A DNA stretch of 55,856 nt from Anaerolineae bacterium (lineage in GTDB: Bacteria > Chloroflexota > Anaerolineae > SpSt-600), in contig JANXAG010000010.1 in NCBI GenBank assembly GCA_025062375.1, forward strand, positions 1 through 55,856, given 5' to 3'. Of this stretch, positions 9,299 to 19,027 are shown piece after piece; the stretch's first letter is position 1, and each line of letters begins with the position of its first letter. A program made the position numbers and the translations under genes. A model generated the notes under the pieces. It saw nothing but the letters and a program-made list of their open reading frames with translations. It was not told the origin of the DNA and did no database searches.

Positions 9299-10552
9299 AT
9301 GAAAACTATGAGAGAGCTAACCGTTCAATTGATGTTTGACCCTGGCTTGCCGCTGTTGCTTGAAGTCTTCAACAGGAAAATAAATGGGTTTGCGGAGAGC
9401 CGGTGGATAAAGCTGAATCTACATCTAACGCCGTGGGAGAAAGGGTGGGCTGAATTGATGAAAACGGCCCTTTACAGGTGGGGACCAGATGTTTCCGAAG
9501 TGGGAACAAGCTGGGTAGAAGGCCTGGTGAACTTGCAGGCTCTGCGCCCTTTCACCAGTGAAGAGGTGGAACTGATAAGGGGCAATTATGAATTCTTGCC
9601 TGCTTCGTGGGATACGGCTTACATAGCAGGTGATCCACGGGTATGGTCCATCCCGTGGATGGCAGATACCCGTCTAACTTATTATCGGCTCGATATCTTT
9701 GAAAAAGCCGACGTTGACCCCGAAAGGGCTTTTTCTTCTCACGAGACTTTTCTGGAAGCACTGGAAAAGCTCGCCAGAGCAGAGGTAGAAATCCCTCTGG
9801 CCATTCCCACTGCACCCGAAAACCCCACCCTCCACGTGGCCGCTTCCTGGGTCTGGGCCACGGGCGGAGAGTTTATGAGCCCGGATGGGCAGAAAGTTCT
9901 CTTTAATGAGCCCGAGGCTGTAGAGGGCTTTTGCAGGTACTTTGACCTTTACCGCTACATAGCCCCATCCATCCAGGGCATGGGTGACGCTGAGGTTAAT
10001 CCCCTCTTCCGGAAGGGCCGAGTTGCTATCTTGATAAGTGGGCAGTGGGTGCTCAATTCTATCCGTAGCGGCGACGCAGCTCCGGAAGTCCTTGAAAACT
10101 TGGGAGTAGCGCCGGTCCCCGGAGTGCCCTTCGTAGGCGGCGGTAATCTGGTCATATGGCAGCATGCCCGTTACCCGGACCTGGCCATTGAAACGGTAAG
10201 TTTCCTGACCAGCCTGGAAATGCAAGAAACCTGCTTCAAGGCTCTGTGGATGCTTCCCACGCGTTTAGAAACCCTCAAAAGCGATCTCTTTGAGAAAGAT
10301 GAAGCTTTACGCGTCATAAGGAACAATCTCCTCAGAGGCAAAGCCTTCAAAGGTGCCTACATGTGGGGCATAGTTGAGGATGGGCTCTGCAGTCTTATAG
10401 CCTCTATCTGGAACACCTTGTTTGCAAAGGCCGAAGCAGGAAGGGTTGATTTGAGACAGATGGTTTCTGCAGAACTTGACAAGCTTGCAACCGCCATAAA
10501 TAGCGCCCTTTATGATAGATTCTGGAAAAGGCAGGCGGCGATAGCAAGTTAG
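9299..10552 (+). CDS. Family 1 sugar solute-binding protein homologue lacking a signal peptide
   Basis: The chain follows sugar-binding proteins of ABC importers (SBP_bac_1): an N-terminal strand LTVQLMFDP, WGPDVSEVGTSW (~62-73), WSIPWMADTRLTYYR (~115-130), FRKGRVAILISGQWVL (~240-255) and a C-terminal helical part. Binding proteins must be exported, yet this one starts directly at the mature fold. Neither the 15 bases before the chosen ATG nor the 100 bases upstream encode a hydrophobic leader. GAGAGG at 9286-9291 supports the ATG at 9299; ATGs at 9284 and 9293 are alternatives and do not change this. It may be a cytoplasmic sugar-binding or sensing protein, or a gene that has lost its leader. 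It lies between the GH116 and second GH94 genes, about 90 bases after the former. Confidence 0.85.
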   Translation: MKTMRELTVQLMFDPGLPLLLEVFNRKINGFAESRWIKLNLHLTPWEKGWAELMKTALYRWGPDVSEVGTSWVEGLVNLQALRPFTSEEVELIRGNYEFLPASWDTAYIAGDPRVWSIPWMADTRLTYYRLDIFEKADVDPERAFSSHETFLEALEKLARAEVEIPLAIPTAPENPTLHVAASWVWATGGEFMSPDGQKVLFNEPEAVEGFCRYFDLYRYIAPSIQGMGDAEVNPLFRKGRVAILISGQWVLNSIRSGDAAPEVLENLGVAPVPGVPFVGGGNLVIWQHARYPDLAIETVSFLTSLEMQETCFKALWMLPTRLETLKSDLFEKDEALRVIRNNLLRGKAFKGAYMWGIVEDGLCSLIASIWNTLFAKAEAGRVDLRQMVSAELDKLATAINSALYDRFWKRQAAIAS

Positions 10553-10629
10553 GAATTGCGTTGGCCAGGGGAAATTCATGTTAAAGCCAGCTACCTCTGT
10601 TCTTAGGTAAATTATTGCGGAGGCGCCTT

Positions 10630-13053
10630 ATGAAATACGGTTATTTTGAGGACACCGCTCGCGAATACGTAATAACGAACCCTAAAACACCGGTGAAATG
10701 GATAAACTATATCGGCACTCTTGAATTCGGTGGGTTCGTAGACCACACCGGAGGAGCCCTCATCTGCCGCAGGGACCCTGCCCTCAACCGCATAACCCGT
10801 TACCTTTTTCTTCTGCCGAATTCAGAGTTCAAGGGGGAAACCCTTTACATACGCTTCCGCGAGGGTAACGGCTATCGCATCTTCTCGCCCTTTTTTGTTC
10901 CCACCCTTGACCCCTACGAATTTTACGAATGCCATGTGGGCCTGGGCTATACCCGCATAGTATCCAAATTTTACGGCATCGTCACCGATGTCACCATCTT
11001 CGTGCCTGTTGGCGAAACCTGCGAGATCCGGGATATAAAAGTCACCAACACCACCGACAGGCCACTGGAAATCGATATAATTCCAGTTGTGGAATATTCT
11101 CATCCCGATGCCCTAAAGCAACTGACTAACAACGACTGGGTTCCTCAAACCATGCAGAGTAAGGCGCACTGGGAAGAGGGGGGATACCTCGTACTGAGCC
11201 AGTTTCCATTCATGTTCAAGGAAACTCAGATTAATTACTTCACGTCCAACCATCCAGTCTCTTCCTTTGAGAGCGACCGCAGACGCTTTCTGGGCGATAA
11301 CGAGTACGGTACATGGGCCAGACCACTGAGCCTGCTTCAGGATGAACTGAGCAACTATGAAGCTCTTCGTGGCGATAACATCGGAGCCCTCTTGCATCAC
11401 ATGGGGATCGTCAATCCCGGTGAAACCGTGCGTCTCGTAACCCAGCTTGGGCAAGCCGAAAGCGTGGAAAAAGCACTTCCATCAATTCGGCGCTTCCGCA
11501 AGCCTGAAGAAGTAGAAAGAGCTCTGGATGAGTTGAAGCTATGGTGGGAGGAGTACCTCTTGCGCCTTCAAGTTGAAACGCCTGACCGAGCAACAAACAT
11601 TTTGCTCAACATTTACAATCCCCGCCAATGTTACGTGACCTTCAACTGGTCCCGCGAACTTTCACTCTACCAGCCTGGTTACGGGACTCGAGGCATCGGA
11701 TTCCGGGATAGCTCTCAGGATGTTTTGGCCATTATGTCCCGCATCCCCGATGACGCCAGAGCTCTTATCCGCAAGCTTCTTATGGTCCAGAAAAAGAACG
11801 GCTCAGCTATGCACCAGTTCTACCCTCTGACCATGGAGGCCAATGAGGGTGATGCGCGCTTTGCGCCAGATCGCCCCAAATACTACAGTGATGATCACCT
11901 CTGGGCCGTGCTGGCTGTAACTGCTTATCTTAAAGAAACTGGCAACATAGCCTTTCTGGACGAAGAAATCCCTTACTATGAAAAAGGACCCGATGGGAAA
12001 CCTTTAGAAAGCGGGACAGTACTGGACCACCTGCGCAGAGCTATTGAATTCACATGGAACGACCGAGGCGCTCACGGATTACCCCTTCTGGGCTTTGCTG
12101 ATTGGAACGACACCGTGAATCTCCTTCCTGGCGCAGAATCGGTCTTTACTGCCTGCCTTTTCGGCAAAGCTCTGCTTGAAATGATGGAACTCTGCCATTA
12201 CTTGGGCGATGAAGGATCCCTGGAGCGCTACCGGCGCTACTACGAAGAGATAAAGGAGCTTGTAAACAGATATGCCTGGGATGGCGAATGGTACATAAGC
12301 TATTTTGATTGCGACGGTTCGCCTCTTGGTTCCAAGATTAACACCGAGGGGAAAATTTTCGTCTATGTGCAAGCATGGCTTGTGATGGCAGGCTTTGCTC
12401 CCCCCGAGAGAGCCCGAAAAGCTCTGGATGCCGTTTACAGGTATCTTAACACGTCCAAAGGCATAAAACTGAGTTTGCCAGGCTATAAACGTTACGATCC
12501 CGCCAAGGGCGGAGTAACCACTTACCCACCCGGAGCCAAAGAAAACGGTGGGATTTTCCTGCATCCAAACTCCTGGGTTATAATCGCCGAAACCCTTATG
12601 GGCAACGGAGACCGGGCCTATGAATATTACGTTCAGATAAACCCTATCCTCAAAAACGACATGATAGATGAATACGAATGTGAACCTTACGTTTTCGCCC
12701 AGAACTTGCTGGGTGATGAACACCCGCAGTTTGGCCTGGCTCGCAACAGCTGGCTTACAGGCACGGCCTCCTGGGCTTATATAGCCGCTACCCAATACAT
12801 CCTTGGAATACAACCCCACTACAAAGGGCTGATAATAGACCCCTGTATCCCTTCTCGGTGGCAAGAGTTTCGCGTTAAACGTCAATTCCGAGGAGCCACC
12901 TATGACATAGTGGTGAAAAACCCGAAAAATATATGCAAAGGCGTTGCCCTGGTGAAACTAAACGGGCGTGAGTTGGAAGGCAACCTCCTACCCGTGCAGG
13001 AGCCCGGTAGTGAGCACAAAGTTGAAGTGATTATGGGAAACCCGAAAGATTAG
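10630..13053 (+). CDS. GH94 glycoside phosphorylase, specificity uncertain
   Basis: Second inverting phosphorylase of the cluster, 807 residues from the ATG at 10630. GGAGG at 10619-10623 and alignment of MKYGYFEDTAREYVIT with the first GH94 protein select this start over the in-frame TTG at 10615. The general acid is expected at D494 in FADWNDTVNLL. The scaffold and C-terminus (LEGNLLPVQEPG..HKVEVIMG) match the family, but the substrate region differs from the cellobiose phosphorylase at 1229. For example, it has KYYSDDHLWAV where the other has [11 protein letters not shown], and the segment after the catalytic Asp is shorter (PGAESVFTA). A different beta-glucobiose, chitobiose, cellobionate or longer cellodextrin is therefore possible. 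No membrane or export signal is seen, as expected for a cytoplasmic enzyme. Confidence 0.9.
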   Translation: MKYGYFEDTAREYVITNPKTPVKWINYIGTLEFGGFVDHTGGALICRRDPALNRITRYLFLLPNSEFKGETLYIRFREGNGYRIFSPFFVPTLDPYEFYECHVGLGYTRIVSKFYGIVTDVTIFVPVGETCEIRDIKVTNTTDRPLEIDIIPVVEYSHPDALKQLTNNDWVPQTMQSKAHWEEGGYLVLSQFPFMFKETQINYFTSNHPVSSFESDRRRFLGDNEYGTWARPLSLLQDELSNYEALRGDNIGALLHHMGIVNPGETVRLVTQLGQAESVEKALPSIRRFRKPEEVERALDELKLWWEEYLLRLQVETPDRATNILLNIYNPRQCYVTFNWSRELSLYQPGYGTRGIGFRDSSQDVLAIMSRIPDDARALIRKLLMVQKKNGSAMHQFYPLTMEANEGDARFAPDRPKYYSDDHLWAVLAVTAYLKETGNIAFLDEEIPYYEKGPDGKPLESGTVLDHLRRAIEFTWNDRGAHGLPLLGFADWNDTVNLLPGAESVFTACLFGKALLEMMELCHYLGDEGSLERYRRYYEEIKELVNRYAWDGEWYISYFDCDGSPLGSKINTEGKIFVYVQAWLVMAGFAPPERARKALDAVYRYLNTSKGIKLSLPGYKRYDPAKGGVTTYPPGAKENGGIFLHPNSWVIIAETLMGNGDRAYEYYVQINPILKNDMIDEYECEPYVFAQNLLGDEHPQFGLARNSWLTGTASWAYIAATQYILGIQPHYKGLIIDPCIPSRWQEFRVKRQFRGATYDIVVKNPKNICKGVALVKLNGRELEGNLLPVQEPGSEHKVEVIMGNPKD

Positions 13054-13218
13054 ATGCCCTTAACTAAAGCTCTTCCTTAAAAACCAAGCCCCCGAAGACC
13101 CTGGAAAGGTCAGAAACCCCGGGTTAGATAGATTATCCGCTTGAGCACAACCTGGCAGAAATAGCGCCAGGCGTGGGTCGTGGTGCCTGGAATACGCCAG
13201 ACCAAGAGCTTGCGGCCT

Positions 13219-13247
13219 TTGACTTTTGATTACCTTTGAAATATAAT
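13219..13247 (+). promoter_or_regulatory. Sigma-70-type promoter for the peptidase operon
   Basis: TTGACT at 13219-13224 and TATAAT at 13242-13247 are separated by 17 bases, one mismatch from consensus overall. Transcription would start near 13254, about 30 bases before the first M42 gene. The 165 bases between the GH94 stop and this site hold short inverted repeats, for example CCTGGC at 13151 with GCCAGG at 13166, but no T-rich terminator. Confidence 0.85.
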
Positions 13248-13286
13248 GGGTAAAGCACTGCGCTGGTGAAGATTCTGGAGGAATCT

Positions 13287-14321
13287 ATGGACACTTTTGA
13301 GCTCCTTAAAAAGCTCTCGGAGGCACCCGGAGTCTCAGGTAGCGAAAGCGAAGTTTCCCGGATCGTAGCTGAAGAGTTCAAAAAATATGTGGACGAGGTC
13401 AGGACCGATGCCCTCGGCAATGTGATCGGCCTGAAAAGAGGGACAGGGCCATCACCGCGCCGTATAATGTTAACCGCTCATATGGACGAAATCGGCCTTA
13501 TGGTTTCAGAAATAGAGAAAGGCTTTATCCGCTTCACAACGGTGGGAGGGATAGACGAGAGAGTTCTCCCAGGTCAGGAGGTTATAGTCCACGGCCTCCG
13601 ACCTCTTCCTGGCGTTATCGCCACGAAGCCCCCTCACCTTCTTTCCCCAAAGGAGCGCATGAAAGTAACCCCGAGGGACCAGCTCTTTGTAGATGTGGGT
13701 TTGCCGGAGGAAGAAGTTAATTCCCTGGTGAAGGTGGGGGACTTTATAAGTTTTGCCGCCAGGTGCGTGAAACTTCAGGGGGATATGGCCTCGGGCAAGG
13801 CTTTTGATGACCGAGCTTCAGTAGTGGCCCTCATCTACTGCCTTGAACTTCTTTCCCAGATGAGACACCGCTGGGATGTTTACGCTGTGGCTACTTCCCA
13901 GGAAGAAATGGGCTTAAGAGGGGCAGTGGTAAGTGCTTACGGCATAGCTCCGGATCTGGCCATAGTCATAGACGTGGGCTTTGGGGATAGTCCTGGCCTT
14001 TCAGAGGCCGAAACTATCAGGGTGGGAAAAGGGCCCGCAATAGCCATAGGACCCAATTTCCACCCCCTCCTCAGGGAAGCTCTGATTAAGACTGCAAAGG
14101 AGCTGGAGATTCCCTACCAGATTGAAGCTATACCAGGCCCCAGTGGCACCGATGCCTGGGCTATCCAGGTCTCACGGGAAGGGGTCCCCACCGCCTTGCT
14201 ATCCATACCCCTGCGCTACATGCACACCCCAGTGGAGACCCTCTCCCTCAAAGACATTGAACGCACCGGCCTGCTTCTGGCCAACTTTATATCCCGATTG
14301 GAAAAATTCCCTCCGGAGTGA
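13287..14321 (+). CDS. M42 family aminopeptidase, copy 1
   Basis: Co-catalytic metal aminopeptidase of the FrvX/CelM/TET family, which usually forms large dodecameric shells that degrade peptides in the cytoplasm. Metal and catalytic positions are intact: H65 and D67 in TAHMDEIG, the bridging D174 in KAFDDRAS, E206/E207 in QEEMGLRG, an Asp in IDVGFGDSP and a late His in RYMHTPVE. The start is the ATG at 13287 with GGAGG five bases upstream; the GTG at 13266 would add seven residues. It is the first of three tandem paralogues and lies close behind the promoter at 13219. Together with the oligopeptide-binding protein and ATPases downstream, it points to peptide uptake and breakdown. Confidence 0.93.
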   Translation: MDTFELLKKLSEAPGVSGSESEVSRIVAEEFKKYVDEVRTDALGNVIGLKRGTGPSPRRIMLTAHMDEIGLMVSEIEKGFIRFTTVGGIDERVLPGQEVIVHGLRPLPGVIATKPPHLLSPKERMKVTPRDQLFVDVGLPEEEVNSLVKVGDFISFAARCVKLQGDMASGKAFDDRASVVALIYCLELLSQMRHRWDVYAVATSQEEMGLRGAVVSAYGIAPDLAIVIDVGFGDSPGLSEAETIRVGKGPAIAIGPNFHPLLREALIKTAKELEIPYQIEAIPGPSGTDAWAIQVSREGVPTALLSIPLRYMHTPVETLSLKDIERTGLLLANFISRLEKFPPE

Positions 14322-14327
14322 AGGTCT

Positions 14328-15359
14328 ATGCTCCTCAAAGAGCTTTCTGAAGCTCGCGGAGTTTCAGGAAACGAGGGGAAAGTCCGGGAAATAATCCGGG
14401 AACATATAGAAACCCACGTGGACCAGATCTCGGTGGATAGCATTGGAAACCTTATAGCTTTTAAGAAAGGCGACGGTTCTATCCCCCTCAAAGTAATGCT
14501 GGCTGCCCATATGGACGAGATAGGCTTTATGGTCACCCACATAGACGAAAAGGGTTACCTGCATTTCAGCCCGGTGGGAGGAATTGACGAAAGAGTTATT
14601 CCCGGAAAGCGGGTTCTTGTGGGGGATAAAGCCATCCCTGGAGTAATTGGCCTGAAACCCGTGCACCTCCTCAAAGAAGAAGAGCGCTCTCAGATCACTC
14701 CGCTGGAAAGGCTCGTGATAGACATAGGGGCAGGGGATAGAGCCTCTGCTGAGAAGGTGGTCAGCGTGGGCGACTGCGCAACTTTTGATGTAGCTTTCCA
14801 AGAGCTTGGCTTTCGCAGGGTTAGAGGGAAAGCTTTTGATGATCGGGCAGGGTGCGCCGTGCTGGTAGAATTGGTGAAAGAACGGTTCCCTTTTGACCTC
14901 TACGCTGTTTTCACCGTGCAGGAAGAAGTGGGATTGCGGGGAGCGAAGGTGGCCGCCTACGCCATAGAGCCCGATGTCGCCTTCTCCATAGAGGGAACTG
15001 TGGCCGACGACCTGCCGAAGGATAAAGACGTAAGCCCGACTGCAAAGCTCGGGCATGGCCCCGCTATAACCCTGATGGACCGAACATTTGTTGCCTTTCA
15101 CCCTCTGGTGCGCCTTTTAGTGGAGGCCGCTGAGGCCGAAGGAATCCCCTATCAGTTCAAACAGCCCTTAGTGGGAGGAACGGACTCTGGCGCTATCCAC
15201 CTTGCTCGAAAAGGGGTTCCCTCCGCCACGGTGGCGGTCCCCTGCCGCTATATTCACTCACCCCTTTCCATTCTCAGCCTTGATGACCTTGAAAACACAC
15301 TCCGGCTGATGAAGGCGGCCCTGAGGAGGCTCAGGCCAGAGCACTTGAAGGTAGAATGA
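14328..15359 (+). CDS. M42 family aminopeptidase, copy 2
   Basis: Second tandem paralogue, six bases after the first. Landmarks are AAHMDEIGFM, KAFDDRAGC, QEEVGLRGA, SIEGTVADDLP (Glu replaces the Asp of copies 1 and 3, a change seen in other M42 members), LVGGTDSGAIHL and RYIHSP. An acidic/basic insertion, PKDKDVSPT, follows the EGT segment. The length of 343 residues is normal. All residues needed for two-metal catalysis appear to be present, so this is an active enzyme whose N-terminal residue preference may differ from its neighbours. Divergence between the three copies is large enough that they are not a recent tandem duplication. Confidence 0.93.
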   Translation: MLLKELSEARGVSGNEGKVREIIREHIETHVDQISVDSIGNLIAFKKGDGSIPLKVMLAAHMDEIGFMVTHIDEKGYLHFSPVGGIDERVIPGKRVLVGDKAIPGVIGLKPVHLLKEEERSQITPLERLVIDIGAGDRASAEKVVSVGDCATFDVAFQELGFRRVRGKAFDDRAGCAVLVELVKERFPFDLYAVFTVQEEVGLRGAKVAAYAIEPDVAFSIEGTVADDLPKDKDVSPTAKLGHGPAITLMDRTFVAFHPLVRLLVEAAEAEGIPYQFKQPLVGGTDSGAIHLARKGVPSATVAVPCRYIHSPLSILSLDDLENTLRLMKAALRRLRPEHLKVE

Positions 15360-15368
15360 GGAGGGGAA

Positions 15369-16358
15369 ATGGTAGAGCTCATAAAAACTCTGACAGAAAC
15401 TTATGGACCGGCGGGGAATGAAGCTCGGATCCGCCAGCTCCTACGGGATATGGTGAAAGACAAAGCAGATGAAGTTAAAGTGGATGCCCTGGGCAACCTG
15501 ATAGCCCTTAAGAAAGGCAAAGGCGGAAAGAAAGTCATGTTAGCTGCCCACATGGATGAAATTGGCATCGTGGTAAACTACGTTGATGAAAAGGGCTTTT
15601 TGCGCTTCTCGGCTATGGGAGGCGTTTTCCCTCATACCCTGGTGGGGAACAGGGTGGAATTTGAGAACGGAGTGGTGGGAGTCATAGGAGTTGAGAAGCT
15701 GGAAAGTCCGGAAAAGGTCCCCACTTTTGACAAACTTTATATAGATGTAGGGGCTGAAAGCCGGGAAGACTGCCCGGTGAAAGTAGGAGACATAGGTGTC
15801 TTCTCCCGCCCCCTGGTGGCTCAGGGCAACAGGCTAATAGCCAAAGCCTTTGACGACCGCATAGGGTGTGCTATTCTGGTCAAGCTCTTAGAAGAGCTTA
15901 AAGATTGCCCCCATGACCTCTACATAGTCTTCACCGTTCAGGAGGAGCTGGGGCTCAGAGGGGCGATAACTTCGGCTTATGGCATTGCTCCCGATGTAGG
16001 AATAGCGGTGGATGTTACCCGGACGGGGGATACGCCCGAAGCGCCTAAAATGGCGGTAACCCTGGGTAAAGGGCCAGCTATAAAGGTTAAAGATGCCCGA
16101 ATGGTTTCCCATCCCGGAGTAAGGCAAGCTCTTATCCGCGCCGCCGAAGAGGAAGGTATACCCTATCAGCTGGAGGTTCTGGAAGGCGGCACTACTGATG
16201 CAGCAGCCATCCAGCTTACCAGGGAAGGAATTCCAGCTGGAGTTATCTCCATCCCCTGCCGTTACATCCACACCCCATCGGAGATGGTGGACCTGAGGGA
16301 TGTGGAGAATGCTGTAAAGCTTCTCCTGCGTTACCTTTCCTTTGCAGAGCTTGCCTGA
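15369..16358 (+). CDS. M42 family aminopeptidase, copy 3
   Basis: Third paralogue, nine bases after copy 2, with GAGGAGGGG just before the ATG. Landmarks are AAHMDEIGIV, KAFDDRIGC, QEELGLRGA, DVTRTGDTP, GGTTDAAAIQ and RYIHTPSEM. At 329 residues it is slightly shorter because the PDZ-like insert domain between the two catalytic halves is compact. Members of this family in archaea occur as several TET isoforms with different side-chain preferences, and some assemble as mixed shells. Three adjacent genes here make that arrangement plausible; it is inference. The next gene encodes a peptide-binding protein. Confidence 0.93.
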   Translation: MVELIKTLTETYGPAGNEARIRQLLRDMVKDKADEVKVDALGNLIALKKGKGGKKVMLAAHMDEIGIVVNYVDEKGFLRFSAMGGVFPHTLVGNRVEFENGVVGVIGVEKLESPEKVPTFDKLYIDVGAESREDCPVKVGDIGVFSRPLVAQGNRLIAKAFDDRIGCAILVKLLEELKDCPHDLYIVFTVQEELGLRGAITSAYGIAPDVGIAVDVTRTGDTPEAPKMAVTLGKGPAIKVKDARMVSHPGVRQALIRAAEEEGIPYQLEVLEGGTTDAAAIQLTREGIPAGVISIPCRYIHTPSEMVDLRDVENAVKLLLRYLSFAELA

Positions 16359-16377
16359 ACAGGGCGGGAGGAATGTT

Positions 16378-18012
16378 ATGCAGAGTAAAACTCGTTTCTT
16401 TACCATAGTCCTCATAATTCTGGCTTCCCTCTGCTGTGCCACTATTTTCATAGGAGGAGGGTTCTGGGCCATCTACCGTTACTACGTTTCAAGAGAAGGG
16501 ATAACCCCATCCCCCGTAGCGGTAACTCCCCAACCGGGAGGGGTATTAAGGATAGCTGGCTTTGAACCTGTAACCCTTGACCCCGCTTTGGTGGAAGATA
16601 TTTACTCCGCCGAATACGTGACGAAAATTTTCTCGGGCCTTGTAACCCTGAACGAATTCCTGGAAGTTGCTCCGGATCTGGCTGAAAGATGGGAAGTAAG
16701 CGGTGATGGAACTGTTTACACCTTCTATCTGCGAAAGAACGCTTATTTCCACAATGGGAAACCCGTTACCGCTGAAGACGTCAAATACTCCCTGGAGCGC
16801 GCCTGTGACCCCGCCACTGGCTCCCATACAGCCGGCATTTACCTTGACGATATAAAAGGGGTTAAGGAGAAACTGGCCGGGGAAGCCCCTGAAATAGAGG
16901 GAGTTGAGGTCCTGGACCAGTATACCCTTCGTATCTCCATAGATGCTCCCAAGGCTTACTTTCTGGCTAAACTTACTTACCCTGTAGCCTTCGTGGTGGA
17001 TAAAGAAAATGTAGAAAGCGGCTCCGATTGGACTTCCAGACCCAATGGGACCGGCCCCTTCAAGCTCAAAAGCTATGACCCCGAGAAAGGTATAACCCTT
17101 GAAACCTTCGCCAACTTTTACGGCCAGAAGCCTCTTATCGAGCAAGTTGAGTTCATATTCCCCGAAGGTTCACCCTTTGTCATGTATCAGACGGGAGAAA
17201 TAGATGTGACCCCAGTCGGGGTGGAGAACATAGAGCAGGTGCTGGACCCTCAAAACCCCATGAGCAAAGAATTAATGAAAGTTTCATCCCTGGACCTAAT
17301 GTATGTGGCCTTTAACGTAAAGAAAGAGCCCTTTGAAGACCCGGATGTGCGAAAGGCCTTTGCGTGCGCTACGGATCGGGCAAGTATCGTTAAAGCTCTT
17401 TTTAAAGGAATGGTCAAAGAAGCGAAGGGCATCCTTCCCCCGGGAATGCCCGGCTACACTGAAAAAGCAAAGGGCCTGGTTTGTGAACCATCTCAGGCTA
17501 TGGATTTTCTCAAGAGATCCTCTTATGGAGGGCCAGAAGGGCTTCCATCCATAACTTTAAGTGTGAGTGGGAGCACAGCTCTTGCTCAGGCGCTGGTTGA
17601 GATGTATAAAAATTCCTTAGAGGTCGCGGTAGAGATTGAACAGATCCCTTGGGACCTTTTCCTGAGGGAAGTTAATGAGCACAAATTGCAGATGTTTATC
17701 CTGGGGTGGAGTGCCGATTACCCCGATCCCCACAATTTCCTGGATATTCACTTTCACAGCCAGAGCCCTGGCAACAACACAGGCTATTCCAACCCGGAAG
17801 TGGATAGGCTCCTGGAGGAAGCCAGAGTGGAAAAGGACCACAGCAGAAGAATGGCCCTTTACCAGCAAGCCGAAGACTTGATCCTTAAGGATGCGCCATG
17901 GGTGCCCCTCTTCCATGGGGTTGATTATATCTTGGTGAAGCCTTACGTCCGGGAGTTTGTGGTATCGCCTATTGGCACCCTTTATTTGAATAAAACCTAC
18001 ATTTCCAGATAA
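16378..18012 (+). CDS. Oligopeptide/dipeptide-type ABC transporter substrate-binding protein
   Basis: Family 5 extracellular solute-binding protein (DppA/OppA fold). A hydrophobic segment at about residues 6-34 (TIVLIILASLCCATIFIGGG) followed by a proline/threonine linker anchors it outside the membrane. The mature part starts near GGVLRIAGFEPVTLDPA and contains the family signature LAERWEVSGDGTVYTFYLRK with NGKPVTAEDVKYSLER. The start is the ATG at 16378, with GGGAGG at 16366-16371. The length (544 residues) is typical. It is followed after nine bases by the two ATPases of the same transporter class and preceded by three aminopeptidases, so peptides are the likely ligands, though this family also binds nickel and other solutes. 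Confidence 0.9.
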   Translation: MQSKTRFFTIVLIILASLCCATIFIGGGFWAIYRYYVSREGITPSPVAVTPQPGGVLRIAGFEPVTLDPALVEDIYSAEYVTKIFSGLVTLNEFLEVAPDLAERWEVSGDGTVYTFYLRKNAYFHNGKPVTAEDVKYSLERACDPATGSHTAGIYLDDIKGVKEKLAGEAPEIEGVEVLDQYTLRISIDAPKAYFLAKLTYPVAFVVDKENVESGSDWTSRPNGTGPFKLKSYDPEKGITLETFANFYGQKPLIEQVEFIFPEGSPFVMYQTGEIDVTPVGVENIEQVLDPQNPMSKELMKVSSLDLMYVAFNVKKEPFEDPDVRKAFACATDRASIVKALFKGMVKEAKGILPPGMPGYTEKAKGLVCEPSQAMDFLKRSSYGGPEGLPSITLSVSGSTALAQALVEMYKNSLEVAVEIEQIPWDLFLREVNEHKLQMFILGWSADYPDPHNFLDIHFHSQSPGNNTGYSNPEVDRLLEEARVEKDHSRRMALYQQAEDLILKDAPWVPLFHGVDYILVKPYVREFVVSPIGTLYLNKTYISR

Positions 18013-18021
18013 GCGGCGGAT

Positions 18022-19011
18022 ATGGGGGCACTCCTGGAGATCAAAAACCTGAAGACTCGATTCTTCACCCAGGAAGGGGTAGTTCATGCTGTAAATGGCA
18101 TTTCCCTTTACCTCAACGAGGGAGAAACCCTCGGACTTGTGGGGGAATCGGGTTGTGGGAAAAGCGTGAGTATGCTCTCAGTTCTGAGGTTGATCCCCCA
18201 GCCACCGGGCCGAATCGTTGGGGGAGAGGTGTGGTTTGAAGGCAAAGATCTGCTCAAAATAAGCGAGGATGAGATAAGGAAAATTCGGGGCAACAAAATA
18301 GCCATGATTTTCCAGGACCCTATGACTTCCCTTAACCCGGTCCTGACCATAGGCCAGCAGCTTGGAGAGCCCCTCATGCTCCACAAAGGGATGAGCAAGA
18401 AAGAGGCCCGGGAAGAGTCCATCCGCCTTCTGAAGACTGTGGGGATCCCGGAGGCAGAGAAGCGCATAGACGATTACCCCCACCAGTTTTCAGGGGGGAT
18501 GCGCCAGAGGGTTATGATCGCCATGGCTCTGGCCTGCAACCCCAAAATCTTGATAGCCGATGAGCCCACTACGGCTCTGGACGTCACCATCCAGGCGCAG
18601 ATCATTGACCTGGTGAAAAGGTTAAGGGATGAAATGGGGATGGCCGTCATCTGGATAACTCACGATTTGGGGATAATAGCTGGGCTGGCTCAGAGGGTGA
18701 ACGTAATGTATGCTGGCTTCATCATAGAGGCTGCTCCCGTTAAGAAACTTTACGGTGATCCCCGCCACCCTTACACCATGGGCCTTCTGCGCTCAGTCCC
18801 AAGGGTTGATGCCCCCGTCAAAGAGAAATTAACCCCCATTGAAGGCCTTCCCCCAGATTTGATAAGCCTTCCTCCAGGGTGTCCTTTCGCTCCAAGGTGC
18901 GAATATACTATAGACCGTTGCCTGGAGGAGAACCCAACGCTGGAGCCCGTGGATACAGACCATTCAGTGGCCTGCTGGGTGGACGTTAAAACCCGTGCGC
19001 CAAGGTTTTGA
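18022..19011 (+). CDS. Peptide ABC transporter ATP-binding protein (DppD/OppD type)
   Basis: Cytoplasmic ATPase energising di-/oligopeptide import. Walker A GESGCGKS (~37-44), signature FSGGMRQR (~158-165) and Walker [13 protein letters not shown] (~179-190) are intact. The C-terminal oligopeptide-transporter extension with cysteines ([20 protein letters not shown]) is present; related proteins bind an iron-sulfur cluster there. The start codon is GTG or the nearby ATG at 18022. The length of 329 residues is normal. Dpp/Opp systems need two permeases, and none is found between the binding protein and the ATPases or elsewhere in the window. Confidence 0.93.
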   Translation: MGALLEIKNLKTRFFTQEGVVHAVNGISLYLNEGETLGLVGESGCGKSVSMLSVLRLIPQPPGRIVGGEVWFEGKDLLKISEDEIRKIRGNKIAMIFQDPMTSLNPVLTIGQQLGEPLMLHKGMSKKEAREESIRLLKTVGIPEAEKRIDDYPHQFSGGMRQRVMIAMALACNPKILIADEPTTALDVTIQAQIIDLVKRLRDEMGMAVIWITHDLGIIAGLAQRVNVMYAGFIIEAAPVKKLYGDPRHPYTMGLLRSVPRVDAPVKEKLTPIEGLPPDLISLPPGCPFAPRCEYTIDRCLEENPTLEPVDTDHSVACWVDVKTRAPRF

Positions 19012-19027
19012 GGGAGGTGTACAGGAG

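Noticed and set aside
12079-12885. 268-residue open frame on the - strand
   Set aside because: Antisense to the second GH94 gene, with no start signal or family match.
13054-13218. tRNA or small RNA gene between the GH94 and M42 genes
   Set aside because: Short inverted repeats do not form a cloverleaf and there is no T-loop or acceptor pattern.
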